Shown here: piece after piece, positions 1 to 9,087 of the stretch | How positions within the stretch are numbered: the stretch's first letter is position 1 | Layout: each line of letters begins with the position of its first letter | Assembly (NCBI GenBank): GCA_965216135.1 | Contig: CBDCFL010000017.1 | Coordinates: forward strand, 1 to 64,000 | Source: CBDCFL01 sp965216135 | GTDB lineage: Bacteria > Pseudomonadota > Alphaproteobacteria > Rhodobacterales > Rhodobacteraceae | Reading direction: 5' to 3' | Length of the DNA: 64,000 nucleotides | Notes under the pieces: generated by a model | Database searches by the model: none | Told to the model about the DNA's origin: nothing | What the model saw: only the letters and a program-made list of their open reading frames with translations | Program-made: the position numbers and the translations under genes

Positions 1-1
1 G

Positions 2-856
2 ACCGAGGTCTTTGACCAGTTTCGCGCCTATCAGATCTCCGCACCGATCCTGAATATGGGTGCGTTTGTTCCCGCGCTCGGCTGGCTTGGCGGATTTCGC
101 CGGCCCAAGGCGCGCCGCGCTGCCCGGCGCATTCGCCAGCTGATCAGCGGCCTTGTCGAGCGGCGCTTGGCGGACATGGCCGCAGGCCATGCGCCCGACG
201 ATCTGGCAACCCGCATCCTAAGTGAGCGCGACCCGCAATCGGGCCGCGGGTTTGACCGCGCCGAGATGATTGATCAGGTGGCGATCTTTTTCCTTGCCGG
301 GCATGAAACCAGCGCGGCAGCACTTGCCTGGGCGCTCTATCTGTTGGCCACGCATTCCGATGCGCAAGAGCGTGTGGCCCAGGAGGCCGCCGATTTGCCG
401 GCCAACCCGGAATTTGCCGACCTCGCCAGTCTGGCCTTCACCCGAAATGTTTTTCGCGAAACTTTGCGGCTTTATCCGCTGGTTCCGATGATGGTGCGCC
501 AGTGCACGGTGCCCGAGACCTTTCGCGACCGCCGGCTCGCCAAGGGCGCGCAGATTGTCATCAGCCCCTGGCATCTCCATCGCCACCAAAACTGGACGAA
601 ACCTGACGAATTTGATCCCGACCGGTTTGACACAAATGCGGGCCGGGCTTCGATGCGCGATGGTTTCCTGCCGTTTTCCAAGGGAGAGCGTGTCTGCGCC
701 GGTGCCGGTTTTGCCATGGCCGAGGGCGTTCTGGCGCTGGCACTTCTGGCGGCGAAATTCAGATTTAGCGCAGATCCGGCGCGGGTGCCACAACCGCGCG
801 CGCATCTGACCGTGCGTGCGGCTAACGGCATTCATCTGACCGCAGATGCGCGATAG
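2..856 (+). CDS. cytochrome P450, 3' part (5' end outside window)
   Basis: Heme-thiolate monooxygenase, about the C-terminal 284 residues. The frame is open from base 2, so the gene starts before the window. Visible P450 landmarks in order: the I-helix oxygen-binding motif AGHETS near 296-313, the K-helix ETLR (ExxR) near 455-470, and the heme-ligand loop FSKGERVCAG near 674-703 with the axial cysteine. These establish the family firmly; the substrate cannot be deduced. It lies 49 bp upstream of dusA on the same strand, and no terminator is obvious between them. Confidence 0.93.
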   Translation, partial: TEVFDQFRAYQISAPILNMGAFVPALGWLGGFRRPKARRAARRIRQLISGLVERRLADMAAGHAPDDLATRILSERDPQSGRGFDRAEMIDQVAIFFLAGHETSAAALAWALYLLATHSDAQERVAQEAADLPANPEFADLASLAFTRNVFRETLRLYPLVPMMVRQCTVPETFRDRRLAKGAQIVISPWHLHRHQNWTKPDEFDPDRFDTNAGRASMRDGFLPFSKGERVCAGAGFAMAEGVLALALLAAKFRFSADPARVPQPRAHLTVRAANGIHLTADAR

Positions 857-905
857 TTGCGGCCAAGCCTTCATTTGCCCGAAAAAATCGCCTAAATCGG
901 CGCGC

Positions 906-1889
906 ATGACGCATTTGCCCGCCGCACGGTTTTCCATCGCGCCGATGATGGACTGGACAGACCGGCATTGCCGGTTTCTGCACCGTCAGATCACCCGCCA
1001 AAGCCTGCTGTACACAGAAATGATCCCGGCTGCGGCGCTGGTGCGCGGCGGGGCGGCGCATTTGTTGGATTATCACCCGGTCGAACACCCGTTGGCGGCC
1101 CAGCTCGGCGGCTCCGATCCCGCAGAATTGGCCGATGCCGCCGCGATTGTCGCCGCGCGCGGCTATGATGAGGTCAATCTGAACATCGGCTGCCCCTCTG
1201 ACCGCGTCCAGTCCGGCGCTTTCGGCGCGATCCTGATGCAAGACCCGATACGCACCGCCCAGATCGCGTCGGCGATGATCCGGGCGGTGGCCATCGATGT
1301 GACCGTCAAATGCCGCATCGGCGTCGATGATCAGACCCCCGAAGCGGTATTGCCCGATTTTCTTGCGCGAATGCGTGATGCTGGTGTGCGCCGGATCGCC
1401 ATTCACGCCCGCAAGGCCTGGCTGACCGGGCTAAGCCCCAAAGACAACCGTGCCGTTCCGCCGCTCAATTATCCGCTGGTCTATGATATGAAAGACCGGT
1501 TTGGCGACCTGCATCTGTCGGTTAATGGCGGGATTGACACCTTTGGAGACGTCGCGCGCCATCTGGCGGCGGGGATGGATGGGGTCATGGTCGGGCGGGC
1601 GGCCTATCAGGGCCCTTTTGATATGTTGAGCCGCGCGGACAGCGAGATATTCGGCAGCCCGCGCAGACCCACCCGCATGGATGTCGTGGATGCCATGCGC
1701 CCGTATATTGACGACCATCTGCAAACCGGCGGAAAACTGGCGCAGGTCACCCGCCACATGCTTGGACTTTTTGCCGGGCACCCCGGCGCGCGCCACTGGC
1801 GCCGGGTGTTGTCCGAAGGCGCGCATCGCCCCGGCGCCGGGCTTGATCTGATCGACCGCGCGCTGGACGGGCTGGCCGAGGCGGCTTGA
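906..1889 (+). CDS. dusA: tRNA-dihydrouridine(20/20a) synthase DusA
   Basis: FMN-dependent reduction of uridine to dihydrouridine in the tRNA D-loop, cytosolic. The 327-residue length fits the DusA family. Motifs: N-terminal SIAPMMDWTDRHCR, LLYTEMI, then NIGCPSDRVQSGAFGA carrying the catalytic cysteine, and the phosphate-binding SVNGGIDTFGDV / DGVMVGRAAYQGP near the end of the barrel. The ATG at 906 was preferred over an in-frame ATG at 846 because homology begins right after it and the upstream start would overlap the P450 end. The stop overlaps the next gene's start (TGATG), suggesting translational coupling. Confidence 0.95.
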   Translation: MTHLPAARFSIAPMMDWTDRHCRFLHRQITRQSLLYTEMIPAAALVRGGAAHLLDYHPVEHPLAAQLGGSDPAELADAAAIVAARGYDEVNLNIGCPSDRVQSGAFGAILMQDPIRTAQIASAMIRAVAIDVTVKCRIGVDDQTPEAVLPDFLARMRDAGVRRIAIHARKAWLTGLSPKDNRAVPPLNYPLVYDMKDRFGDLHLSVNGGIDTFGDVARHLAAGMDGVMVGRAAYQGPFDMLSRADSEIFGSPRRPTRMDVVDAMRPYIDDHLQTGGKLAQVTRHMLGLFAGHPGARHWRRVLSEGAHRPGAGLDLIDRALDGLAEAA

Positions 1890-2159
1890 TGAGCTTTGAG
1901 CGGCAACGTGCTGAGATCAAAGAGTTTGGCTGGACAAGGTTTGACCACGATCCGGCTCTGTTTGCGTGGTGCAAGACAGCCAGACCCGCCGCTATGGCAG
2001 CAATCGCATCACCGGAGCAGGCACACTGGCTGCGCTGCGGGGGCACCTGGTTTGCTGGTGTCAATGCGCTGTCAAACGATTCCGCCGGAGCACTGGCGAA
2101 CGACGAGCCGCTTCGCGGTCAGGCAATCGAGTTTCTGAGCGCGGCTTTCGGCCCGATTA
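1889..2159 (+). pseudogene. phytanoyl-CoA dioxygenase-like gene, 5' piece, cut by ISc
   Basis: N-terminal ~90 residues (MSFERQRAEIKEFGW...) of a protein whose remainder lies at 3324-3847. Removing ISc and one copy of the TTA target repeat joins the pieces in frame, giving about 264 residues reading ...FGPITWDRAQISV across the junction. The whole resembles small Fe(II)/2-oxoglutarate-type dioxygenases (phytanoyl-CoA family), with the metal motif in the 3' piece. The gene starts in a TGATG overlap with dusA. It is inactive as it stands, because the frame runs into IS sequence. The family call rests on recall of similar rhodobacterial proteins. Confidence 0.7.
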
Positions 2160-3320
2160 TACCAACGGCCCCCAGATTTGACTCAAGGGGATTCCCACGA
2201 GCGGCGTGATCTGATTCAGTGGCATCAAGGCAAGGGAGGCTTTGATGGCAGTAAGGATTACGCGCAAAGACAAGTCCGCAGGCGAGCTTCGCCAGGAAGC
2301 GGCGCGGTGCCGGGATGGGAAAGCGGCGCGACGGATGTTGGCGATTGCCCTGGTTCTGGATGGGGTTGACCGCAAGACGGCGGCAGAAAACTGCGGCATG
2401 GATCGGCAGACGCTGCGGGATTGGGCCCACCGTTACAATGCGGAGGGCGTGTCGGGCCTGTTCAACCGTCGCCCGCCGGATCCACCCTGTCTGCTGAGCG
2501 CGGCACAGAAGGAGGAGTTGGCGGAAATGGTTCGGGCGGGTCCCGACCCCGAAACCGATGGGGTTGTGCGCTGGCGGCGCATTGATCTGAAACGCAAGAT
2601 CGAAGAGCGCTTCGGCGTCACCATGCATGAGCGAACTGTTGGCAAACAATTGGCAAGCCTGGGCTTTCGGCGTCTGTCGGTGCGCCCGCAGCATCCGAAA
2701 TCCGACCCGGATGCACAGGAGGCTTTTAAAAAAACTTCGCCGCAGAGGTAGAAGCAGCCTTGCCGGAAACAGCCCGCAGCAAGCCCCTGGAGATATGGTT
2801 TCAGGATGAAGCGCGGGTTGGCCAGCAGGGCACGCTCACCCGTATCTGGGCCGAGCGTGGAACACGCCCCCGTGCCCCGCGCGACACCCGCTATATCTGG
2901 AGCTACATTTTCGGCGCCGTCTGCCCGGAACGGGCTGAAGCGGCCGCTCTGATCATGCCACATGCCGACACACAGGCCATGAGCGCGCATCTCGCCGAGA
3001 TCGCTAAAACCGTCGCATCGGGCGCACATGCCCTGCTCATTCTGGATGGCGCTGGCTGGCACGGTTCGGCAGAGCTAGGAGGTACCCGACAACATCACCC
3101 TGCTCAAACTCCCGCCCTATTCCCCTGAACTCAACCCGATGGAAAATGTGTGGGCTTATCTGCGTGCCAACAAGCTCGCCATATCCGTCTTCGACAATTA
3201 TGAGCAGATCGTCGACAGGTGTTGCGAAGCATGGAACTTCTTTGCAAACGACAAAACCGCAATCACGTCAATCACTACCAGACAATGGGCCAAAACGGTC
3301 AACGACTAGGGCCGTTGGTA
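2160..3320 (+). mobile_element. IS630-type element ISc, copy 1
   Basis: A 1161-bp element with ends TACCAACGGCCC / GGGCCGTTGGTA, flanked by the direct repeat TTA (2157-2159 and 3321-3323). Exact excision together with one TTA restores the reading frame of the host gene, which fixes the boundaries. A second copy lies at 38683-39841 and shares the same transposase lesions. Confidence 0.92.
2245..3309 (+). pseudogene. IS630-type transposase of ISc copy 1, two frame breaks
   Basis: DDE transposase with an N-terminal winged-helix/HTH part (to about 2727) and a C-terminal DDE_3 part. The zero frame is lost at an A7 run (2728-2734), where A8 would be in frame, and again near 3078-3085, where LKVPDNI-like sequence is expected. 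Catalytic landmarks survive in separate frames: WFQDEARVG, LILDGAGWH and SPELNPMENVW. The A7 break could be bypassed by slippage, but the second break looks like a true deletion. Both breaks are shared with copy 2. Confidence 0.85.
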
Positions 3321-3323
3321 TTA

Positions 3324-3847
3324 CATGGGACCGGGCGCAAATATCCGTCACCTATCCCGGCTATCCGGTTCAAGAGCACGAAAGCGATGCGGCGTTCGGC
3401 TATCGCCTCAAGCGCGATGCGGCCCATATCGACGGCCTGATACGCGACGGTCCCGACATCCGCCGCTTTGCGCGCGAATACCACGCATTCATTTTGGGCA
3501 TCCCGTTGACAGAGACCGGCGCTGGCGCCAGCCCTCTGGCGATTTGGACAGGCTCGCATTGCCTTGCGCAGCCGGTCCTGCAGCGCGCGCTCGGCTGCAG
3601 CGATCCGGCCGACTGGCCGGCGATTGACCTGACCGATGCCTATCAAGCCGTGCGGCGCGATATATTCGATCGATGCGATCGGATGCTGCTACACGCCCGC
3701 CTGGGCGAGGCCTATGTCGTTCACCGTCACGCGCTGCACGGGATCAGCCCCTGGAAGGGCGGTGCCAAAGCCCCGCCCGAGGGCCGCGTCATCGCCTATT
3801 TCCGCCCGGATCAGCCCGACCCGCTGGCCTGGCTTGCCAAGTCCTGA
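3324..3847 (+). pseudogene. phytanoyl-CoA dioxygenase-like gene, 3' piece
   Basis: The remaining ~175 residues of the gene begun at 1889: WDRAQISVTYPGYP, then RDAAHIDGL containing an H-x-D pair typical of Fe(II) ligands, HAFILGIPLTET, and a distal HRHALHG-x-SPW segment that could provide the last histidine and the 2-oxoglutarate-binding region. It ends with PEGRVIAYFRPDQP. It has no start codon or RBS of its own. The separation by ISc probably makes the gene null. Confidence 0.7.
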
Positions 3848-4035
3848 TCGCTAGAGCGCTGCACTCGGACCAAACGGTGCGCGTTGCATTCCCGCGATGC
3901 GTAGCAACGCGTCCTTGCGACTGGCCCTGATGTTGGGCCGGAAATGCTGCGATTCGGCGCGGGCGCGAATTTCTGCTTCGGTTGTTCGGCAGCCATTTGA
4001 TCAAACATTTTATCTTTGGCGGCCAGACGAACACG
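3848..4035. other. intergenic, nothing recognised
   Basis: Short spacer between the split dioxygenase gene (plus strand) and the esterase (minus strand), two genes that converge here. No convincing hairpin-plus-T-run terminator or open reading frame was seen. Confidence 0.5.
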
Positions 4036-5037
4036 TCAATTCGTCTGGCTTCCAATATCCGCGCCGGTCGCGCCATGAGTTGGGCCTTCAATTCCGCTCC
4101 GCACGCCTTGGAGCGCGTTTCTCAATGCGCCCACGTAATCATCCGTTATTCTTCGACCGATTTCCGTCGCATAGCCGGCCATTTCGGCACCGTGGAACAC
4201 GCCCGGATAGGAGCGGAATGCACATTCGATCCCGGCTTTTTGCAAGCGCTCGGCATAGTCGCGGTTTTCATCGTGAAACAGATCGACCTCGCCAACGCTG
4301 ATCATGGCGGGCGGCAGGCCCGAAAGGTCCGCCGCCCGCGACGCGGCGGCATAGGGCGATGCGTCGTGGCCGGGCACACCGTCCAGATACATCTCCCACG
4401 CCGCCAGCGAACTGGCGCGCGGCCAGATCTGAGAATTCTCGATTCCACCTGAAGCGGTGTCGTGCAGATTGTCGATCATCGGACAGAGCAGCAGTTGAAA
4501 AGCGATCGGCGGCCCGGCCTGGTCGCGATTGTAAAGTGCCAGACCTGCCGCTAAACCGCCGCCCGCGCTGATCCCGCCGATGGCGATCCGGTCCGGGTCA
4601 ACCTCCAGTTCGCCGGCTTTTGAATGAACCCATTTCAGCGCCGCAAACGAATCATGCAGGCCCGCCGGAAACTGATGTTCTGGGGCCACGCGGTATTCGA
4701 CCGACACCACCGTGCATCCGCTGCGCTCGGCAAACAGCGGGCCGAACCACTTATCCTTCGCGCTGCCCATGAAATAGCCGCCACCATGCAGCAAGAGCAG
4801 GCAGGACTGCTGCGTCTTTGTTGTTGTCGCGTTGAATACAATCAGATCCAGCGGACCATCCTGAGTATCAATTACGATTTTCTCGGGCTTGGTTGAGCCA
4901 AACGCCAGCCGAGCCGGCAAGTATTCCGAAGACCGCGCCCCGAGCGCGCCAACATTTTGGCGCGAAACCGGCATTGGCGGACCAAATTCGTCCAGCTGCG
5001 GCAGAAGTTCCGGTGCGACCCGATCGAGTTGATTCAT
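4036..5037 (-). CDS. alpha/beta-hydrolase, HSL family (family IV) esterase
   Basis: A carboxylester hydrolase of 333 residues. The oxyanion-hole motif HGGGYFMGS is followed by the nucleophile elbow GISAGG (Ser), the acid in VGEVDLFHDEN (Asp) and the catalytic His in GVFHGAEM, a complete triad in family order. No signal peptide, so it is probably cytosolic. Substrates in this family are short-chain esters and acylated small molecules. The ATG at 5037 is the only plausible start. It stands alone on the minus strand, next to the tRNA fragment that may mark the island edge. Confidence 0.92.
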   Translation of the reverse strand: MNQLDRVAPELLPQLDEFGPPMPVSRQNVGALGARSSEYLPARLAFGSTKPEKIVIDTQDGPLDLIVFNATTTKTQQSCLLLLHGGGYFMGSAKDKWFGPLFAERSGCTVVSVEYRVAPEHQFPAGLHDSFAALKWVHSKAGELEVDPDRIAIGGISAGGGLAAGLALYNRDQAGPPIAFQLLLCPMIDNLHDTASGGIENSQIWPRASSLAAWEMYLDGVPGHDASPYAAASRAADLSGLPPAMISVGEVDLFHDENRDYAERLQKAGIECAFRSYPGVFHGAEMAGYATEIGRRITDDYVGALRNALQGVRSGIEGPTHGATGADIGSQTN

Positions 5038-5107
5038 ATTAGTACCCGTTGAACAGTCGACACCTCATACAACAGACAAGTCGCCCGCGAGATGACACGC
5101 AGCGCAA

Positions 5108-5136
5108 TGCATACCCAGCGCTTGCCCCAATCGCAA
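5108..5136 (-). promoter_or_regulatory. possible promoter of the esterase gene
   Basis: On the minus strand, TTGCGA (5131-5136) and TATGCA (5108-5113) are separated by 17 bp, about 70 bp upstream of the esterase start. The match to a sigma-70 promoter is moderate and unverified. Confidence 0.3.
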
Positions 5137-5174
5137 TTATGAAGCGGATTGTCGCACTAAGCGCTTGAATTAAT

Positions 5175-5220
5175 TGGCTCCGGCGGTAGGGATCGAACCT
5201 ACGACCAATTGATTAACAGT
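5175..5220 (-). other. 3' half of a tRNA-Asn gene, likely attachment-site relic
   Basis: On the minus strand this 46-bp stretch reads as the 3' part of tRNA-Asn: the anticodon loop with GTT, a variable region, a complete T arm (GTAGGTTCGATCCCTAC) and an acceptor strand ending in GCCA. The 5' half (D arm, 5' acceptor strand) is absent and replaced by AT-rich sequence. Fragments of exactly this kind are left by tyrosine-recombinase integration at tRNA 3' ends. It sits at the change from core-like genes to IS-rich accessory DNA. Confidence 0.75.
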
Positions 5221-5474
5221 TATAACGCTAGTTAATAATAACAGTAAGTTACGCCAATTTGTCTCTATTTTGTCTCTTTGTGTGGAGGCAAATAGACACA
5301 AACTACATTTCTGTCTCGGTGGACAGGGTTTCGCTCCGCATCCACCACTTCGTTGGCGAGCGGATCATTGCGCGCAGAGTGCTGATCAGCCCTCAAGCCT
5401 TGCCGCATAGGGGAGTGCCGCCGCGCTTACCAACAACGGTCGTCAGGTCGGCAATAAGCTGTGTCTTGGCGCAC
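5221..5474. other. gene-free stretch beside the tRNA fragment
   Basis: AT-richer sequence followed by ordinary sequence. A short minus-strand frame ends at the TAG near 5272 but resembles nothing known. It could be the remains of an integrase or cargo gene, but no motif supports that. Confidence 0.4.
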
Positions 5475-5477
5475 TAA

Positions 5478-6630
5478 TACCACCGAGCGGAATGCCTGAC
5501 TCACGTTGGGGATTCCCAAGCGGTCCGATCTCTGACTCAATGTGGTGAACCAATGAGGTTCGCCATGGCAGCGCCTATCGACTTACGGAACGATTTTGAC
5601 AGCGTCTCACTGCGGCGCCTCGCGAAGAGGACCAGGGACGCGACCCAGAGCCGTCGTCTGCTGGCGTTGGCCGAGGTCTACGATGGTGGCAGCAGGACGG
5701 ATGCGTCGCGGATCGGCGGCGTCGGTCTGCAGATCATTCGCGACTGGGTGCTGCGCTTCAACGCCCGCGGACCGGACGGGCTGGTCGATGGGAAGTCACC
5801 GGGCGCACCCTCGAAGCTCAACGCCGATCACCGCCGCGCACTGGCGGAGGTTGTTGAGGCCGGCCCGGTCCCGGCGGTGGACGGCGTCGTGCGCTGGCGG
5901 CGCAAGGACCTGGCGCGGTGGCTCTTGGAGACGTTCGCCATCTCGCTCGACGAGACCACGGTCGGGCGCGAGTTGAAGGCGCTCGGCTTCGCCAAGATCT
6001 CGGCGCGGCCGCGCCACTACGCGCAAAACGAGCTGGCCGTCGAGGCTTTTAAAAAAACTTCCCCGCCGAACTGGCGAAGATCCGGGCGAGGCTCCCGAAA
6101 GGCGTCGAGATAGAGCTGTGGTGGCAAGATGAAGCCCGCATCGGCCAGAAGAATAAGCTCACACGCCGATGGGCCAGACGTGGCACGCGCCCGCGACCAG
6201 CGCACCGAATGGGCCTATATCTTCGGCGCGATCTGTCCCGCGAAGGAGAAAGGCGCCGGGCTGGTCATGCCCTGGTGCGACACCGACGCCATGGCGGCGC
6301 ACCTCATCGAGATCAGTGCCGCCGTCGATCCCGGCGCCCATGCGGTGCTGATCGTCGATCAGGCCGGTTGGCACTTGACGCCCAAGCTGGCGATCCCCGA
6401 CAACATCACCGTCCTGGCGCTGCCGCCACGATCGCCCGAGTTGAACCCGGTGGAGAATGTCTGGCAATTCATGCGCGACAACTGGTTGTCGAACCGGATC
6501 TTCAAATCCTACGAAGACATCGTCGCGCTGTGCTGCCAAGCCTGGAACAACCTCATCGACCAACCATGGAAGATCATGTCCCTCGGCATGCGCAAATGGG
6601 CGCATGGGTTCTGATCAATGACCGTTGGTA
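5478..6630 (+). mobile_element. IS630-type element ISa, copy 1 (defective)
   Basis: A 1153-bp element with ends TACCA.../...TTGGTA, flanked by TAA on both sides (5475-5477, 6631-6633). It is 12 bp shorter than copy 2 (19367-20531): one A is missing in the slippery run and 11 bp are missing in the arginine/proline-rich stretch near 6194. Confidence 0.9.
5553..6614 (+). pseudogene. IS630-type transposase of ISa copy 1, frame disrupted
   Basis: The N-terminal HTH region reads normally to the A7 run near 6051, then is out of frame until an 11-bp deletion near 6194 restores the frame. The DDE core (LIVDQAGWH, SPELNPVENVW) therefore reads correctly, but about 45 residues around the first catalytic Asp (QDEARIG) are garbled. 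By comparison with copy 2 this copy should be inactive unless complemented in trans. Confidence 0.85.
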
Positions 6631-6703
6631 TAAGACGTCCTCCCTTTGCGCCATCTGAGCGCTTCAGCGCCTTGGCAAGCGGCTTGTCGAAATTAGCACG
6701 CCG

Positions 6704-7720
6704 TCAGTTGCCCGTCAGCGCTAACACATCGTCGAGTAGCGACTGTGGTAGCGTCACCCCTTCTCGCGCGATACGGACGCGGTTCTGTCGTCGTCGATCG
6801 CCGGGAAGCCGTGTTCCCTCTAAAGAGAGTAGCCGTTGGAGAAATACCTCGGAATGGGTGCACCAACCGTCGCCGTCGCCGAAGCTGGCAGGGTCAAGTG
6901 CGAGCAGAAACTCGCCCCCCTGCGGCGGCCCACCATCAGCGTTGTCCCGTTTGGCCGCCTCGTCACTGAAGGCCTCTCCTATCAAGCCAGCGGAAAGCAG
7001 CTCGACCATCAACGCGATCGACGAGCCCTTGTAGCCACCGAACGGTAGTTGAGCACCGCCAGCCAATATCTCGTTCGGATCGGTGGTCGGGTTGCCGGCT
7101 TGGTCAATTCCCACACCAAGCGGCACCTTATGCCCGTCACGGGCAGCGATCTGGATCTCGCCCCGCGCCATTGCGGCACTAGCTTGGTCGAACACCATCG
7201 GTGGATTACCGTCGCCGCGCGGCCAAGCGAAAGCCATCGGATTGGTCCCGAAAAGCGGACGCTTCGCGCCCGCCGGCACTACGGCCGGCGTATAGGCGGT
7301 AAATGCGAAGGCGACAAGCCCCGCCTCGGCCAGCGGCTCAATGTCGGCCCATAGCGCCGAGAAATGATGGGTCCGCACAATGGCCTGCGCCGCCATGCCC
7401 TGCGCGCGAGTCAGCTCGATCAGAGCCTGACGGCCGGTCTCATGCGCGAGTGGCGCGTAACCGAGATCGCCGTCCACCCGAAGGACCGAGGGAGCCAGAC
7501 GCTCCACCTTGGGCGTGGCCTGGCCGTTGACCTTGCCGCTTCTGAGGGATCTGAGGTAGCCCGGAAGGCGGAAGACCCCATGCGAGACGCAGCCATCCTT
7601 TTCGGCGGCCGTGATGGTCCGCGCCACAGCCTCGGCCTGTTCCTTCGAGCAGTCGTTCGATTGAAGCGACCGGACACAAAGGGCAAAGACTTCATTAAGC
7701 ATCATTGTGTCTGTGGACAT
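6704..7720 (-). CDS. Ldh2/YlbC-type NAD(P)-dependent oxidoreductase
   Basis: About 338 residues of the malate/L-lactate dehydrogenase-2 superfamily, which includes Delta1-pyrroline-2-carboxylate and Delta1-piperideine-2-carboxylate reductases. Diagnostic stretches: SHGVFRLPGYLRSL near the N terminus, TNPMAFAWPR, and PFGGYKGSSIALMVELL in the cofactor/substrate region. The start at 7720 (MSTDTMM) was chosen over 7792 because family homology begins just after it. In an amino-acid-catabolic island a cyclic imino-acid reductase is the more attractive role, but the sequence does not decide between substrates. A perfect palindrome lies 140 bp upstream. Confidence 0.85.
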   Translation of the reverse strand: MSTDTMMLNEVFALCVRSLQSNDCSKEQAEAVARTITAAEKDGCVSHGVFRLPGYLRSLRSGKVNGQATPKVERLAPSVLRVDGDLGYAPLAHETGRQALIELTRAQGMAAQAIVRTHHFSALWADIEPLAEAGLVAFAFTAYTPAVVPAGAKRPLFGTNPMAFAWPRGDGNPPMVFDQASAAMARGEIQIAARDGHKVPLGVGIDQAGNPTTDPNEILAGGAQLPFGGYKGSSIALMVELLSAGLIGEAFSDEAAKRDNADGGPPQGGEFLLALDPASFGDGDGWCTHSEVFLQRLLSLEGTRLPGDRRRQNRVRIAREGVTLPQSLLDDVLALTGN

Positions 7721-7860
7721 GTTCGGTACCGCTTTCTGCTTGTCGAGGCCCGGCAGGTGAGGTCTCCGGAACGTTTCCCCCGTCAGGCACAATTAATTCA
7801 AACTACCGAGCCAGCTGTCAGATGAGCCGACTCCTGATGACTTCCTCAACCGGAATCATC

Positions 7861-7881
7861 GTCATTGTCATCGACAATGAC
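7861..7881. promoter_or_regulatory. perfect inverted repeat, probable operator
   Basis: GTCATTGTC-ATC-GACAATGAC, two perfect 9-bp arms with a 3-bp spacer, upstream of the Ldh2-type gene. The size and symmetry fit a dimeric repressor site. A transcription terminator is unlikely because no T run follows. Confidence 0.55.
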
Positions 7882-8139
7882 AAGTAGCTCCAGCCAGCAC
7901 CTCTTGAAAAACCCCATTCGGCGAGGAAAACACAAAGCGAGTCGGTGTCGAGCGGCGCCGCATCACTCAGCGCAGCCGCATTCTACGCTAAATTCTCTAA
8001 TTGCCACCGCAATTCACACGTGGATTGACCCATTCAAAAGAGTCCGGTTTAGGACTCCTTTGTGATCTGCGGCGTGCGAGTCTGTGGCATGCTTACGGGA
8101 ATGCCTTTCACGGTTTCGACGGCTGACCGCAAGCGGCTT

Positions 8140-8410
8140 GAAACGATCATTTCTGGTCGGAATACACCTCAGAAAAACGCCGCTCTCAGCCCGACGCCGG
8201 AAGCGGCGGAACTGGCTGTTCCAGTTCCCCAGCCTCTCCGGCAGATCCCGCCAAGGCGATCCGGTCCGCACCGGCCAAAACACGGCTTCCAGAATCAGGC
8301 GGTTGTCTCCGGCGGTTCTGCCGCTGTCCGAGGCCTTGCCCGGCAGAAGCGACCCCAGCCGCTCCCAAACCTGATCGCTGACCACAAGTCGCTGCTCGTC
8401 TATCACAAAC
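8140..8410 (-). pseudogene. IS5-family transposase N-terminal remnant
   Basis: Minus-strand frame VVSDQVWERLGSLLPG... then FWPVRTGSPWRDLPERLGNW, the characteristic N-terminal domain of IS4/IS5-type transposases. It then loses similarity; the DDE core is absent and no inverted repeats were found. A relic immediately downstream of the lrp-type gene. Confidence 0.75.
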
Positions 8411-8483
8411 TCCCTTTTGGGAGCTTGAATCAGAAAGCACCCAAGATGGAAATCTTGAATGTCCACAGGCCCTAGTACAAAAG

Positions 8484-8984
8484 TCACTTACCCTGTTGAC
8501 TCGTTTCGGTTGTAATCATTCCTTTCAGTGGCACCGATAAGTTCACCTTAGTGCGATTCATAACCAGTGCTGTGCGGAAACGCTTGACGTTCGGATTATC
8601 AAAGAACAACCGGTGCGTCAGCAGCTTGAATCCCTCCACATCCTGCGAAAGGGCGATCATGATGAAATCAAATTCACCCGTTACGTAGTAGCATTGCTGG
8701 ATCTGCAACTCGGCACAAACCCTATCCTGAAATCTCTTCAATTCGGACGAGCGTTTGCGCTCAAGCTCGACCAAGACGATGAAAGTCATGCCGAATCCCA
8801 GGGATTCGGGCCGGAGCACGGCGGTCTCGCTTGTGATCACGCCACCGGATTTCAGTGCCTTGATGCGACGCTGAACAGTTGCTATCGAAAGACCGGTCTT
8901 ATCGGCGATGTCTTCCAGTCGCGCCCGGGCGTTCGCCTGGAGCAACTCTAAAATTTCATAGTCATTTGAGTCAAGTCGGTTCAT
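8484..8984 (-). CDS. Lrp/AsnC family transcriptional regulator
   Basis: 166 residues with an N-terminal winged HTH (residues 1-55, NDYEILELLQANARARLEDIA...LSIATVQRRIKAL) and a C-terminal RAM/AsnC ligand domain (YYVTGEFDFIMIALSQD). It is divergent from the PLP-enzyme/amidohydrolase operon starting at 9088, the usual arrangement for an Lrp-type local activator sensing an amino acid or its derivative. It is the only complete regulator in the island and so a candidate for the shared leader regulon; that link is inference. Confidence 0.92.
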   Translation of the reverse strand: MNRLDSNDYEILELLQANARARLEDIADKTGLSIATVQRRIKALKSGGVITSETAVLRPESLGFGMTFIVLVELERKRSSELKRFQDRVCAELQIQQCYYVTGEFDFIMIALSQDVEGFKLLTHRLFFDNPNVKRFRTALVMNRTKVNLSVPLKGMITTETSQQGK

Positions 8985-9087
8985 GAGGTGATAATAGCGA
9001 AGAATGACGGTTCGTAAATGTTTTTTTCATTAGACCTTGAAAATATGATGCCCATACGTCATTCTACAACTTCTTCTGGAGAAGGTA

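Noticed and set aside
2158..3320. Standard TA target duplication for the IS630-type elements
   Set aside because: A TA-only duplication leaves the matching third base unexplained in six of six insertions and shifts the dioxygenase frame.
5259..5477. 72-residue frame next to the tRNA fragment, possible integrase remnant
   Set aside because: No recombinase motif (R-H-R-Y); sequence gives no support.
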